Shown here: in pieces, positions 15,760 through 24,263 of the stretch
Numbering within the stretch: position 1 is the stretch's first letter
Layout: the number at the start of each line of letters is the position of its first letter
Source of the DNA: Pseudomonadota bacterium
GTDB taxonomy: Archaea; Thermoplasmatota; SW-10-69-26; JACQPN01; JAJPHT01
NCBI GenBank assembly: GCA_021325135.1
Contig: JAJPHT010000027.1
Coordinates: forward strand, 1 to 64,000
Reading direction: 5' to 3'
DNA: 64,000 nt
Made by a program: the position numbers and the translations under genes
The notes under the pieces: model-generated
Databases searched by the model: none
The model's input: only the letters and a program-made list of their open reading frames with translations
Told to the model about the DNA's origin: nothing

Positions 15760-16574
15760 CCGACGGGCAGCCCCTCCACGACGATGCGCAAGTGGCCCGA
15801 GCCGGCGAGGGCGCCCTGGAGGGCAAGCTCGCCGGGGGCGCGCAGCACGCCATCTGGGTTCCGCTCCACGACCGCCGCGCCGTGGTCCAGCGCGCCGTAG
15901 GTTGCGACCCAGGTGCGCGCGGGGTCGCCAGGAGACGTGCCCTTGTACGCGATGGACAGCTGGCCCTGCGGCGCCGCGGGGCCGCCGTCGCCCACGCGCT
16001 CCAGCGTGACGCGGACGTCGCGATAGTCCTGCGCCAGCTTCGCGGTCCACGAGGCGGTCTGCTCGCCGTCGAAGGCGACCTCCTGCTGGAAGAGGACGAC
16101 TCCGTGGGCCTGGTTGAGCGAGGAGAACGCGACGGCGTCGCCGTTGCCGCTCACGAGGAACGTCGGCGTCGCCGCGGGGATGGCCATTGCCTCGACGTGG
16201 AGGGTGTGCGCGCCGTCGAGAAGCTGCGCGGTGTCCAGCGGGAAGCTCCACCGCGTCGTGCCCTCCGCATAGCCCAGGAGGTGGTCGTCCACCCACACGG
16301 ACACGTCCACGACGCGGAAGCCGTGCGCGGGCTCCGCGGTGCCTTCCAGGACGATGGGGCCGCTCAGGCGCGCGTCCGCGACGGGGGTCGCGAGGTGCGC
16401 CCACGCCCAGCTTCCCGACGCGTCAGGGACGAGGTCCAGCAGGGGCGCGGGGTCCGCCTGCGCATGCAGCGACGCGGAGAGGGTGGCGTCCACGTCGATC
16501 CCCGCCGCGAGGGGGGCCGCCAGGAACAGAGCTGAAGCTAGCACGACGAACGATCGCAAATCGGTCACTCCCAA
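15756..16574 (-). CDS. Secreted protein, unknown
   Basis: A 272-aa protein with a signal peptide (cleavage near AAPLAAG) and a mature part of about two beta-sandwich-like domains. One includes the GIVLEGTAEPAHGF/VDVSVWVDD pattern typical of bacterial Ig-like surface domains. There is no anchor. Its stop codon overlaps that of the membrane regulator gene, which is convergent. Confidence 0.7.
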   Translation of the reverse strand: MGVTDLRSFVVLASALFLAAPLAAGIDVDATLSASLHAQADPAPLLDLVPDASGSWAWAHLATPVADARLSGPIVLEGTAEPAHGFRVVDVSVWVDDHLLGYAEGTTRWSFPLDTAQLLDGAHTLHVEAMAIPAATPTFLVSGNGDAVAFSSLNQAHGVVLFQQEVAFDGEQTASWTAKLAQDYRDVRVTLERVGDGGPAAPQGQLSIAYKGTSPGDPARTWVATYGALDHGAAVVERNPDGVLRAPGELALQGALAGSGHLRIVVEGLPVG

Positions 16575-16665
16575 GCCTCCGCGGAGCGGAAAGCGCCCAA
16601 CCAGGCCACCACCTGGTATTGAGCTTTGCGACGCTCCACCACGAGATTCCCACAGTAGAGAAGAC

Positions 16666-17655
16666 TCAACCTGTTGAAGGAGCCAAGGATGCCTCTTCGT
16701 CGGGCGGGAACTTCACGACCGTCTGGAGGAGGTCGTAGGCCTCGTGGCTCTCGGGGAAGATCTTCCGCGCCTCCTCGACCAGCGCGGTGGCCTTGACGTA
16801 GCGGGGCGAGATGTGCGTGAGGTAGAGCATGCCCACCCGGGCGGCCTTGGCGATGAACGCCGCCTGCGCGGCGGTGGAGTGGCCGTGCTTGTTGGCGTCG
16901 GGGAAGTCGTTGGCGTAGGTGGACTCGTGGATGAGCACGTCCGCGCCCTGCGCGATCTCGACGGTCTGCTCGCAGGGCACGCAGTCGCCCGTGTAGACGA
17001 CCTTGCGCCCGCGGCGCGTGGGGCCGAGCACCTGCTCGGGCGCGATGGTGCGCCCGTCGGGGAGCGTCACGGCCTCGCCGCGCTGGAGCTGCCCGAACAT
17101 CTTGCCTTCGGGGACGCCCAGCGCGAGGGCGGCGGGCTTGTTGAAGCGCCCGGGCCGGCTGTCCTCCACCACCGCGTAGGCCAGCGCATACGCCGTGTGG
17201 CGCACCTCTTTTGCGATCACCTTGTAGCCGGGGAACTCCAGCACGGCGCCGCTGGTGATCTCCGCCACCTGGACCTTGAAGCCGCCCCCCTCGCCGCCGC
17301 GCCGGCCGCGCCCCTCCTTGGGCTCGCTTCGGGGGATGACGCCGAAGTCCATGCACATCTGCTTCGTGCCCGGGGGGCCCGCGATGAGGAGGGGCTCCTT
17401 GCGGTCGTTGAGGCGCATCGTCTGCACGAGGCCCGGCAGGCCGTAGTAGTGGTCGCCGTGCAGGTGCGTGATGAGGATCTTCTGCACCTGCATGTACGAC
17501 AGGCCGCTGCGCTGGAACTGGCGCTGCGTGCCCTCGCCGCAGTCGAAGAGGAGCACCTCGCTTCCCCGCTTGAGCGCGACCGCGGGGACGTTCCTCTCGA
17601 CGCTGGGCCACGAGGCGCCGGTCCCGAGGAACACGAGCTCCATGTTCTCGTGCAT
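16666..17655 (-). CDS. rnz: Ribonuclease Z (tRNA 3' processing endonuclease)
   Basis: This 329-aa metallo-beta-lactamase fold enzyme cleaves tRNA precursors at the 3' end. Conserved features are the N-terminal LGTGASWPS..RNV, the zinc motif HLHGDH (64-69), the GDCVPC aspartate region, HESTY, HGHSTAAQAA and the final LTHIS histidine. The ATG at 17655 (MHENMEL) places a TATA-like stretch (GGTATTCATG) about 25 bases upstream; the second ATG at 17643 is possible. The segment between about residues 110 and 135 is Gly/Arg-rich and unusual. The gene marks the left chromosomal flank of the island. Confidence 0.92.
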   Translation of the reverse strand: MHENMELVFLGTGASWPSVERNVPAVALKRGSEVLLFDCGEGTQRQFQRSGLSYMQVQKILITHLHGDHYYGLPGLVQTMRLNDRKEPLLIAGPPGTKQMCMDFGVIPRSEPKEGRGRRGGEGGGFKVQVAEITSGAVLEFPGYKVIAKEVRHTAYALAYAVVEDSRPGRFNKPAALALGVPEGKMFGQLQRGEAVTLPDGRTIAPEQVLGPTRRGRKVVYTGDCVPCEQTVEIAQGADVLIHESTYANDFPDANKHGHSTAAQAAFIAKAARVGMLYLTHISPRYVKATALVEEARKIFPESHEAYDLLQTVVKFPPDEEASLAPSTG

Positions 17656-17746
17656 CGGCCTGCCCAGCCCCACCCCCCATGAATACCTTTCTGGCTTCGC
17701 CGCGCCCCCGTCGCGTGCTGCGATTCCCGGAGGAACCTTCCGCTCC

Positions 17747-17778
17747 GTGCCGGTACGCCAAGGGTACAGTACCAGCAC
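17747..17778. promoter_or_regulatory. Imperfect inverted repeat upstream of the recombinase operon
   Basis: GTGCCGGTAC (17747-17756) and GTACCAGCAC (17769-17778) are inverted with one mismatch and a 12-base spacer. The site lies between rnz and the ribbon-helix-helix gene. It could be an operator for that protein or part of a recombinase crossover site. Confidence 0.4.
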
Positions 17779-17868
17779 GCATCCCGGCCTGGGAGCCCCA
17801 AGCTGGGCAGGTGGGCGGACGTGAGCCCAGAGGCGGTACTTCTCCTCAGACTACCCGAGGAGACCCGA

Positions 17869-18237
17869 ATGAACGCCCAGACCATGACCCGGACTGACCG
17901 GGCAACATACCTCAAGACCCGCAAGACCGCCAGTGTCCAACTCTACTTCCCGACCCTGGCAGAGAAGACGCGCTACATGGCGATGGCGGAGGACCAGAAG
18001 TTCTCCAACTTCAACCAATTCCTCCTCCAGATGCTCGCCCAGGCGACCAGCGGGAACGTCTACCCCGCAGGCTACGTCCCCGGTCTGGAGAAGGAAGTGG
18101 AGAAGCTGCGCGGCTGGGTCCACCAGAAGGACCAGCAGCTTCACGAACTCCACCAGGAGCGCGCCACCCTGCTTCGGCAGATTGCCGATCTGCGCCTCGT
18201 GGCCCAGACGGTCGCCCGCTCGGGGGTGCGCGCGTGA
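17869..18237 (+). CDS. Ribbon-helix-helix-like protein with coiled-coil tail
   Basis: A 122-aa protein. Residues about 17-57 (SVQLYFPTLAEKTRYMAMAEDQKFSNFNQFLLQML) fit a ribbon-helix-helix DNA-binding fold, and the C-terminal half is a coiled coil (LEKEVEKLRGWVHQKDQQLHEL). The ATG at 17869 follows a GAGGAG ribosome-binding site. Its TGA overlaps the GTG start of the recombinase gene, so the two are co-translated. It probably serves as a recombination directionality factor or repressor of the integrase operon. Confidence 0.72.
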   Translation: MNAQTMTRTDRATYLKTRKTASVQLYFPTLAEKTRYMAMAEDQKFSNFNQFLLQMLAQATSGNVYPAGYVPGLEKEVEKLRGWVHQKDQQLHELHQERATLLRQIADLRLVAQTVARSGVRA

Positions 18238-19790
18238 TCGATCCCCGCGCCCGCCAGCGCCTCCAAATCGTCCCCGTGGAGATTGCCTCCACGCCGACGC
18301 GCACCAACGCGGAACTTGTCAAGGAGTGGGAGCGCAGCTACGAGGGCAAGATCGCCAACACTACGGTGCGCCAGTACCTCGGCGTGATCAAGGACATCGT
18401 CGCCTACATGAAGGACGACAAGGACCGCGAGATTCCCGTGGCCCGCTGGACGAAGGCTCAGGTGTGGGGCTACCTCCGCTTCGTCGAGGCCAATTACTGC
18501 GCCCAGTTCAAGGGCATCGTCTTTGACTTGGAGGGCGCGCGGTGTCTCTCCAACGTCTGGGTCGGGCGATTGCCGCACGCGGAGGCCACGGCGACGCATT
18601 GCGCCGATTGCCCGCTCTTCAAGCGCATGCCTCTAAAGCCCCGCCTCAACGCGCTCTGCAAGTTTTACCGCTTCCTGGCGCGCATTGGCGCCGTCCCTGT
18701 CAACTTCATGGGCGACATCCGCTCCGAGGTCGCGGAGGACAAGGACGTGGAGGAGACCGGCGAGCGCCGCCGCAACCCGCCCCCGGAGGAGGTCCGACTC
18801 CTCGTCAATCGCACCCTCCACGTCCGCAACCGTGCCCTCTACGCGGTGGGTGCCAAGTGGTGGGCTCGTATCAACGAGATTCTGCGCCTTGACCGCTACG
18901 CCAGCTTCGGCCTCGTGCATCCGAAAGGCCTCCTCACGCCGCCTGGATTCGCTCGTGGCTTCGCCATGCACCCCGAGGCCAAAAGCTTCGAGGAGGGCGG
19001 CGATGTGGTCTACATCCCTGAGCGCATCACGCCCGCCGGGAAGCGTCTGCCCGACAAGCGATGCGGAAACCGCTGGTGCGTCGTCGACGCCGAGCTCCGC
19101 CCGATCCTGGAGCAGTACCTCGCCTGGTGGGAGCTTCACGTCGAGCGCGACGCCAACGGCACGCCCACGCACTCCTGCCTCTGGATCGGCGACCGCGGCC
19201 GCCCGCTCCGCCTGAAGCCCCTCTACGAGGAGATCATGTACCCCGACCTGGAGCGCCTGGGCCTTATGGCGCCAGGGGATCGGCACGACCCGCTGCGCAG
19301 GTGGACGTACCATTGCTTCCGGCACTTCGGCCAGCGCCTCAACCAGAACCACAAGGTTCCCGACTTGTGGAACCATCACTTCCGTGGTGACGTGCTCGGC
19401 GATGCGCGCGACCACTACAGCGACCCTCCACCACTGGAAGTGCGCGAAGCGTACCTCAGCATGATCCCGCTGCTGGGCTTCACGGCCCTGCCCCAGGCGC
19501 CCCAGCTTGAGGCACAGGGCGACGATCCTGACCGCACCCTCATTCGTCTCTTCCGGCATTCCGTGGCGACGGGCCGCGAGACGTGGCAGCAAGTCTCCCC
19601 CGCCCTCGTGGCGGGCGAGGAGACCCTCTTCGTCCCCCGGAAGTACGCGGCGACTGTCCTCCGCCTGCTCCAAGCGATGGAGCCCACCAAGGGGTGGCAC
19701 GAGGCGAGCGAGGCCGGCGTCAAGCAGCGTCTCAGCCGGACCTACCTGTTGGGCGTCGTGGACCGGGCGCTGGGCGAAGCCACCGCCTGA
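18234..19790 (+). CDS. Tyrosine recombinase / integrase
   Basis: This 518-aa site-specific recombinase is the likely integrase of the island. An N-terminal core-binding domain (TTVRQYLGVIKDIVAYM) is followed by a catalytic domain. Arg212 lies in ARINEILRLD, the box II motif HCFRH holds His360 and Arg363, and the nucleophile is Tyr395 in ARDHYSD. Between the domains is a CxxC-type segment (THCADCPLF) not usual in phage integrases. A C-terminal extension of about 120 residues follows the tyrosine. It is translationally coupled to the ribbon-helix-helix gene. No interruption is seen, so the element may still be mobile. Confidence 0.85.
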   Translation: MIDPRARQRLQIVPVEIASTPTRTNAELVKEWERSYEGKIANTTVRQYLGVIKDIVAYMKDDKDREIPVARWTKAQVWGYLRFVEANYCAQFKGIVFDLEGARCLSNVWVGRLPHAEATATHCADCPLFKRMPLKPRLNALCKFYRFLARIGAVPVNFMGDIRSEVAEDKDVEETGERRRNPPPEEVRLLVNRTLHVRNRALYAVGAKWWARINEILRLDRYASFGLVHPKGLLTPPGFARGFAMHPEAKSFEEGGDVVYIPERITPAGKRLPDKRCGNRWCVVDAELRPILEQYLAWWELHVERDANGTPTHSCLWIGDRGRPLRLKPLYEEIMYPDLERLGLMAPGDRHDPLRRWTYHCFRHFGQRLNQNHKVPDLWNHHFRGDVLGDARDHYSDPPPLEVREAYLSMIPLLGFTALPQAPQLEAQGDDPDRTLIRLFRHSVATGRETWQQVSPALVAGEETLFVPRKYAATVLRLLQAMEPTKGWHEASEAGVKQRLSRTYLLGVVDRALGEATA

Positions 19791-19884
19791 CACCGCATCG
19801 TCCTCCGTTGGGCAGGGCCCATGTGCCCGGGCAAATGATAGAGGCGATGCTTATCATACCCCAAGCGAACAGCACCAGACACGG

Positions 19885-19943
19885 GTGAACGCCTCCCCCG
19901 CCCGTCGCCAAGACCCAAGCCTTGGCGACGCGGCGGCGTTCAC
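19885..19943. repeat. Nested inverted repeats, cruciform-like
   Basis: Outer arms GTGAACGCC (19885-19893) and GGCGTTCAC (19935-19943) are perfect. They enclose inner perfect arms CGTCGCCAAG (19903-19912) and CTTGGCGACG (19921-19930) around an 8-base loop. The structure sits in the 160-base gap after the integrase gene. It could be a replication origin, a recombination site or a strong terminator. Confidence 0.6.
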
Positions 19944-19952
19944 GACGCGGAA

Positions 19953-20354
19953 GTGGCCAGGATGACGAAACTTGCCCACCAAATCCTGCTCTACGATGCG
20001 GAGTGGGTTCCCATCCAGCAAGCGTGCATCGACTTCGACCGCCTTGGCATCCGGCGTGGGCAGGGTCGCAGGACGCACCCCCACGACGTGATCCACGCGC
20101 TTCTCGCCGAGCGCGACTGCATCCTCTTGGGGCCAGATGAGCAACCCATGAATGACGCCCAACGCCATCAAGTCAACTTGATCTTCAAAGCCTTGCACGC
20201 GAAGATCGTGGCGGGGGCGCTCACCTCGCCAGCCGAGTACGCACTGGGCCCGAACCCCCGGCGCTTGGCCCCCGACCCCCTCTGGCGAGAGGCCGCCCGG
20301 CGCGACGGCCGCCCTGCCGGAGACCCCGCCCTCGATGGAGGTGCCGGGGGGTGA
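19953..20354 (+). CDS. Hypothetical protein of the island
   Basis: A 133-aa protein of mixed helical content (HPHDVIHALLAERDCILLG...) with a disordered proline/arginine-rich tail. It starts with GTG or with an ATG three codons on. Its TGA overlaps the start of the next 41-aa frame. No family was recognised. Confidence 0.5.
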   Translation: MARMTKLAHQILLYDAEWVPIQQACIDFDRLGIRRGQGRRTHPHDVIHALLAERDCILLGPDEQPMNDAQRHQVNLIFKALHAKIVAGALTSPAEYALGPNPRRLAPDPLWREAARRDGRPAGDPALDGGAGG

Positions 20355-20476
20355 CGCCGGAGGCCGACCTGGGCGCCTTCGACCGTGCCGTGGACCGCCT
20401 CGTGGAGACGGACCACGCGTTCACGAAGGCCGAGGCCGCCACCCTCAAGCAGCTGGCGCGCCGCCCCCGCGCCTGA
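20351..20476 (+). CDS. Very small protein overlapping its neighbour
   Basis: A 41-aa frame starts at a GTG that overlaps the previous stop (GTGA). It encodes a helical peptide (MTPEADLGAFDRAVDRLVETDHAFTKAEAATLKQ...). The 3' end overlaps the convergent primase gene by 32 bases. The coupling geometry and helical pattern support it; no function can be given. Confidence 0.4.
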   Translation: MTPEADLGAFDRAVDRLVETDHAFTKAEAATLKQLARRPRA

Positions 20477-21341
20477 CGACCTGCGCGGCGCGGTGCGCCG
20501 TGTGGATCGCGTAGCTCCAGCCGCGCTCCCGCGCCTTCGACCCCGCCAACGTGCGGAGGTAGCGCGCGGCGTCCACGGGCGCCCAGCCGCCCTCCCACAA
20601 GCAGCGCGCGAGGGCGAAGTCCGCGCCGCTCCGGTCGAAGCCCGGCGGCACGACGCCGCTCTTGAGGATCGCCAGCTTCTCGCGCAGCTTGGGCGCCTGC
20701 GCCATGATCCTCTCCTCGGCCATGAGGACCAGCTCCAGTTCCAGCGGCTCCGCGGGCTCCGGCTCCGTCGCCCTCGTCGCCGGCTTCGCCGCCGCCTCCG
20801 TCGTCGCGGGCGCGGGCGCCGAGCCCCCCGCCCGCCCCCGCTTGTTGCTCGTCGTGTTGATCGTGTTGAACAACACGTCCACGTCGATGAGCATGGAGAG
20901 CGGCGCGATGCAGCGCGGCGTGTCCAGGTGGTGGTACTGGAAGCCGGTCTTGTGGATCGAGGGCGGCGCGACGACGAGGCTGCCCTCGCCCAGGATCGTG
21001 AAGCCCTCCTCCGGTGTCTGCGTCACGACGCCCGCGTACCGCGCATAGACGTGGAACCCGCGCCGCGTCACCGTCACGAGGGTGTGCCGGGCCAGCTCGC
21101 GCGGGCTCAACAGCAGCCATTTCCAGAGCAGGTCCTCGCGGTCGAAGTCGAGAACCACCAGGTCCCCGCTCACGCGCCCCGTGCGGATGCCCACGCCCGC
21201 GTCGGAGGGCACGTTGATCCACTCCAGGGCGCTGGGCATCTGCCAGCCTCTCCGGAGGGGCCGCTTCTCCTGCGCCCGCAAGGGCACAGCGGAGAGGCCC
21301 AGCTCCTCGTAGCGCCGGAGGAAGGCGTCTCGCGTCAACAT
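20445..21341 (-). CDS. Primase-polymerase (Prim-Pol, archaeo-eukaryotic primase fold)
   Basis: This 298-aa protein matches bifunctional DNA primase/polymerase domains found on plasmids and viruses. An early KRP motif (26-28), the catalytic acid pair in VLDFD (Asp65, Asp67), TRRGFHVYA with the sugar-contact histidine (His97) and VVAPPSIH (PPS 126-128) are in the expected order. After a low-complexity linker comes a C-terminal helical region (GFDRSGADFALARCLWEGG) similar to those following Prim-Pol domains in replication proteins. No helicase is fused. It is the last gene of a ten-gene operon and probably primes replication of the element. Confidence 0.82.
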   Translation of the reverse strand: MLTRDAFLRRYEELGLSAVPLRAQEKRPLRRGWQMPSALEWINVPSDAGVGIRTGRVSGDLVVLDFDREDLLWKWLLLSPRELARHTLVTVTRRGFHVYARYAGVVTQTPEEGFTILGEGSLVVAPPSIHKTGFQYHHLDTPRCIAPLSMLIDVDVLFNTINTTSNKRGRAGGSAPAPATTEAAAKPATRATEPEPAEPLELELVLMAEERIMAQAPKLREKLAILKSGVVPPGFDRSGADFALARCLWEGGWAPVDAARYLRTLAGSKARERGWSYAIHTAHRAAQVVRRGGGAPAA

Positions 21342-21353
21342 GCCGGGTCCTCC

Positions 21354-22061
21354 TTAGATGTCCAAGGTCGCCTGGCGCGGGCCCTTCGGAGGCGGCACCG
21401 CGGGAGGCGCGCGGGCCGTCTCCTGCCGGGCCGGGAGGACGGGGCGCGCGGCGGGCGCCTTCACTGGCGCGTACCGTGTCGGGTCGGAGGGCGCCGGCAG
21501 CGCCTCGTGCGTAGCCACGACGCGCCGCGCCTCCTCCAATTCGGCGGGCGTGCCCGCCCCGTAGTGGACGAGGTAGTGCGCCTCGGCGAGGCTCCGCGTC
21601 CACTCCTCCTTCCAGCGGTCGCCACGCACCCACTCCTCGTAGACGTTCGATCCCAGGGGCGGGCACCCGCGCACGACCCGCAGAGCATCGCCCAAGCGAC
21701 GACGCGAGGGGTGCGTGTGGTCGTGCGCGGGCTCGAACGTCTCGGGCCAGAGCGTCTTGATGCAATACTGGCCCACCACGGCGCGGCACGCGGGGCACTC
21801 GAAGGCCAAGCTGGGTCGCGTCGCCGCGTACCGCAAGGACTCGAAGCAGATCACGCGCTGCTTGCACGTCGTCCCGCCTCGGCAGGGCTCGCCCACCATG
21901 GCGTCGCAGCCCTTGGGCAGCGTGTATTCCTCGGGCATCCGGCACGGAATCCCCAAGGTGTCCATGGGGAGCACCAAGAAGGGCAAGAGCCGCGCGTCGC
22001 GGAGGACGTCGCGCGCCGCCGCAACCAGCGCCGCGACCTGCGCGTACTCCTCTGGCCTCAC
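21354..22061 (-). CDS. Cysteine-rich protein of the replication operon
   Basis: A 235-aa protein starting at a GTG that overlaps the previous stop. It has two cysteine clusters (CDAMVGEPCRGGTTCKQRVICFE and FECPACRAVVGQYC), which suggest one or two zinc ribbons. The C-terminal third is proline/alanine-rich and probably disordered. The gene ends 12 bases before the Prim-Pol gene. No family was recognised; a DNA- or RNA-binding accessory is likely. Confidence 0.65.
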   Translation of the reverse strand: MRPEEYAQVAALVAAARDVLRDARLLPFLVLPMDTLGIPCRMPEEYTLPKGCDAMVGEPCRGGTTCKQRVICFESLRYAATRPSLAFECPACRAVVGQYCIKTLWPETFEPAHDHTHPSRRRLGDALRVVRGCPPLGSNVYEEWVRGDRWKEEWTRSLAEAHYLVHYGAGTPAELEEARRVVATHEALPAPSDPTRYAPVKAPAARPVLPARQETARAPPAVPPPKGPRQATLDI

Positions 22062-22417
22062 GCCGATCCCCCCAGCGCCTCCTCGTCGTCCACGAGGTCC
22101 ACGGGGTAGAGCGTCGTGGCGCCCGACTCGTCCAGGCGCAGCACGCGCGCTGGGTTGAACGCTCGGTACTCCTCGGGCTCCTGGAGCCAGCGCGTCCGCG
22201 TCATGCGGACTCGGCCCGTGGCCCACCGCTCGCGCCGGCTGCTCTCTCCGCACACCATCGACCACGCCGCGGACGCCGCGGGCGGTGTCGGCACCGCGGA
22301 CGTTGCCGCGTCCTGCTGTGCCTCGGCCACGCACGCGCGGAAGCGGCAGTAGCCGCGCTTGCGCGTCTCCTCCGCGCGCAGCACGCAGTTGCAGTACCGG
22401 CAGCGCGGGGCGCTCAC
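22058..22417 (-). CDS. Small zinc-ribbon protein of the replication operon
   Basis: A 119-aa protein starting with GTG inside a GTGA overlap. The N-terminus carries CRYCNC...GYCRFRAC, a probable zinc ribbon. The C-terminal half (WLQEPEEYRAFNPARVLRLD...) has no recognised fold. It belongs to the tightly overlapping ten-gene operon. Confidence 0.62.
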   Translation of the reverse strand: MSAPRCRYCNCVLRAEETRKRGYCRFRACVAEAQQDAATSAVPTPPAASAAWSMVCGESSRRERWATGRVRMTRTRWLQEPEEYRAFNPARVLRLDESGATTLYPVDLVDDEEALGGSA

Positions 22418-22761
22418 GGCGATACCCCCTGTAGGGTGCGCCCGCAGGCGTAGCACCAGTCCCGCTCCTGCTGCACGAACCGCCCCAAGCCGCCCACGAG
22501 CGGGCCCAGGTCGTGCATGATGCGGCGCCGCAGCTCCAGCTCGGCCTCGCCCTTCGAGGCCGCGCGGGAGATCCATCGCTCCTTGTCTGTGCGCACCTCC
22601 CACGCCCACCGACAGTCCAGAGCCTCCTCGTCCAACGGACTCACGCGCCAGAGGCGGTAGGTGAACCCCGGGAAGTTCATCTCCCACTCCGGCATGGACC
22701 GGTATCCTGCCCGTGCCATGACGTGGTCGAAAAAACCCGGCCGGATCGTGGTCTCCCTCAT
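22414..22761 (-). CDS. Hypothetical protein of the replication operon
   Basis: A 115-aa protein (MRETTIRPGFFDHVMARAGYRSMPEWEMNFPGFTYRLW...). The ATG overlaps the upstream TGA (ATGA). Near the end is WCYACGRTLQG, half of a zinc-ribbon-like site. The central part is alpha-helical and charged. Function unknown. Confidence 0.6.
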   Translation of the reverse strand: MRETTIRPGFFDHVMARAGYRSMPEWEMNFPGFTYRLWRVSPLDEEALDCRWAWEVRTDKERWISRAASKGEAELELRRRIMHDLGPLVGGLGRFVQQERDWCYACGRTLQGVSP

Positions 22762-22943
22762 CGGCGCACACCTCCCGTCTCGTCCTGGGGCGCGAGGAGC
22801 ACGCCCATCTGCTCGTGCAAATCGCGCACCACGGCCCACTCGTGGCGAAAGCAGGCCACGGCCATGCGGCACGCCAGGCCGTGGACCTTCCTCGTGCGCT
22901 CCATCGCGTCGCCGCGAGGATCGTCCCGAGGGCTGCGCTTCAC
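22758..22943 (-). CDS. Small protein downstream of ardC
   Basis: A 61-aa protein beginning at a GTG that overlaps the ardC stop. It is basic at the N-terminus (MKRSPRDDPRGDAMERTRKVHG) with a helical core (ACFRHEWAVVRDLHEQMGVLL). Function unknown. The choice of start rests on the GTGA overlap used throughout this operon. Confidence 0.5.
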   Translation of the reverse strand: MKRSPRDDPRGDAMERTRKVHGLACRMAVACFRHEWAVVRDLHEQMGVLLAPQDETGGVRR

Positions 22944-23836
22944 GCGCTCGCCTCCGCGGACTCGGGCTGCGACTCGGGCGCCGTCGTCCGCTCGCCCAGG
23001 ACGTAGCGGACCGCCTTCTCGGCGACCTGCGCGGCCACGACCACGAGGCGCTGGTCGTCCTGCAACGCCTCCAGCCACCCCTTGAGGTACGCCGCGCTGT
23101 TCGCGTACTCCGGCTCCAAGCCTGCGTGGGCCAGGAGCATGGCGCCGCCCATCTCGGCCACCAACTCCTCCTGCGAGTAGTTCGGGTCCCCGAAGCGACC
23201 CGCCTGCGTCAACGTCGCCCGGTTCAACCGGTGCTTGGCCCCCGTCGAGTGGATCGCCTCGTGGAAAAGCGTCTCGTAGTACGCCCGCGTGCCCTCAAAG
23301 CTGGCCCGGGGCGGCAACTGGATCGCGTCGAGCCCCTGCGTGTAGAACGCCCGCGCCCCGCCGTGGAACAAGGCCGGCTTCCCGGCGTACTCCTCCCACA
23401 CGCGCTGCGCGCGCTCGTCCGTCGCCGCCCCCGCCACGGCGGGCAACGCGGGGAGCACCAGCCCCTCGACTTGCTCCACGTTCCAGACGTAATACTGCTT
23501 GAACACGAGGCTGCGGTGCTCCTCGTCCTCGCCCTTGTCGTTCTTCCGCTTGACGATCCGCGGCTCCCAGAAGACCACCATCGTGCCCTTCTCGCCCTTG
23601 CGGACGCGCCCGCCCAACTGGTTGGCCTGCTTGATGGTCAACCAGAGCGGGTAGCTGTACCCGCCGCGCATGGCGCTCAGCGCGGCGAGGTAGACGTTGA
23701 TGCCGCGGTACTCGCGCCCGCTGATGAGGTTGCGGTGCGCCCCCAAGGAGGTCCAGGGCCTCCGCCAAGGGACGATGCCCGCCTCCAGGGCCTCGATCAT
23801 CTTCGCCGTCACCTCGGCGTAGAGATCGCGTCTCAC
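22940..23836 (-). CDS. ardC: ArdC-like antirestriction / ssDNA-binding protein
   Basis: This 298-aa protein has the two-domain layout of ArdC from conjugative plasmids. The N-terminal ssDNA-binding domain (LYAEVTAKMIEALEAGIVPWRRPW...NLISGREYRGIN) is followed by a zincin-like metallopeptidase domain with HEAIH (192-196), STGAKHRLNR and the conserved EELVAEMGGAML. ArdC proteins protect incoming DNA from restriction or bind transferred single strands. Its presence argues that the element moves between cells. The GTG start overlaps the previous stop. Confidence 0.85.
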   Translation of the reverse strand: MRRDLYAEVTAKMIEALEAGIVPWRRPWTSLGAHRNLISGREYRGINVYLAALSAMRGGYSYPLWLTIKQANQLGGRVRKGEKGTMVVFWEPRIVKRKNDKGEDEEHRSLVFKQYYVWNVEQVEGLVLPALPAVAGAATDERAQRVWEEYAGKPALFHGGARAFYTQGLDAIQLPPRASFEGTRAYYETLFHEAIHSTGAKHRLNRATLTQAGRFGDPNYSQEELVAEMGGAMLLAHAGLEPEYANSAAYLKGWLEALQDDQRLVVVAAQVAEKAVRYVLGERTTAPESQPESAEASA

Positions 23837-23967
23837 GCGCCCACCGCCTGGCGGATGGCCTCGGCGGCGTGCCGAAGGAGGGCCGCCGTGTGCGCGTCCT
23901 CCTCGTCCTCCACGCTCCGGTCGATGACGACGAGCACGGCCAGCCACGCATCGTCCGCCAGGTCCAC
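23833..23967 (-). CDS. Very small acidic protein
   Basis: A 44-aa helical, acidic peptide (MDLADDAWLAVLVVIDRSVEDEEDAHTAALLRH...), GTG start, with its stop overlapping the ardC start. The position directly before ardC within the overlapping operon is the main support. Confidence 0.45.
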   Translation of the reverse strand: MDLADDAWLAVLVVIDRSVEDEEDAHTAALLRHAAEAIRQAVGA

Positions 23968-23972
23968 GCGCC

Positions 23973-24263
23973 TCAGAGGTTCACCCCCAGGTGCGCGTGG
24001 AGCTTCATCGCCAAGGAGGGCGGGTCCCGCGGCCCCAAGATAATGGGGCCGGGCTTGCCCTCCGCGGGCCGGATCGTGCGCTCGCACGAGACGCACGCGA
24101 AGGCGGGCACGCCCTCGCGCGTGTAGCCCGCGAGTCGCAGGTCCGCGTTGCAGCAGCTCGTCGCGTGCTCCAGGAAGAAGAGGCCGTGGCAGGCGCCCGA
24201 GCAGAACGCCTCGAACACGTCCACGGGCGACTTGCACCACAGACAGGTGTTCAGGCGCCCCAC
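23973..24263 (-). CDS. Small multi-cysteine zinc-finger-like protein
   Basis: A 96-aa protein starting with GTG, containing CLWC, CSGACHGLFF, CC and CVSC pairs that would bind two zinc ions. The GPIILGPRDPPSL segment is odd and may be a loop. The start lies 13 bases inside the preceding gene. Confidence 0.55.
   Translation of the reverse strand: MGRLNTCLWCKSPVDVFEAFCSGACHGLFFLEHATSCCNADLRLAGYTREGVPAFACVSCERTIRPAEGKPGPIILGPRDPPSLAMKLHAHLGVNL

Noticed and set aside
13375..16404. A 1009-codon open frame on the minus strand
   Set aside because: It covers two well-supported plus-strand genes and part of a third and has a random-looking composition.
17656..17868. A tRNA gene as integration target at the left end
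   Set aside because: No cloverleaf or T-loop consensus could be found here or at 47.9-48.1 kb.
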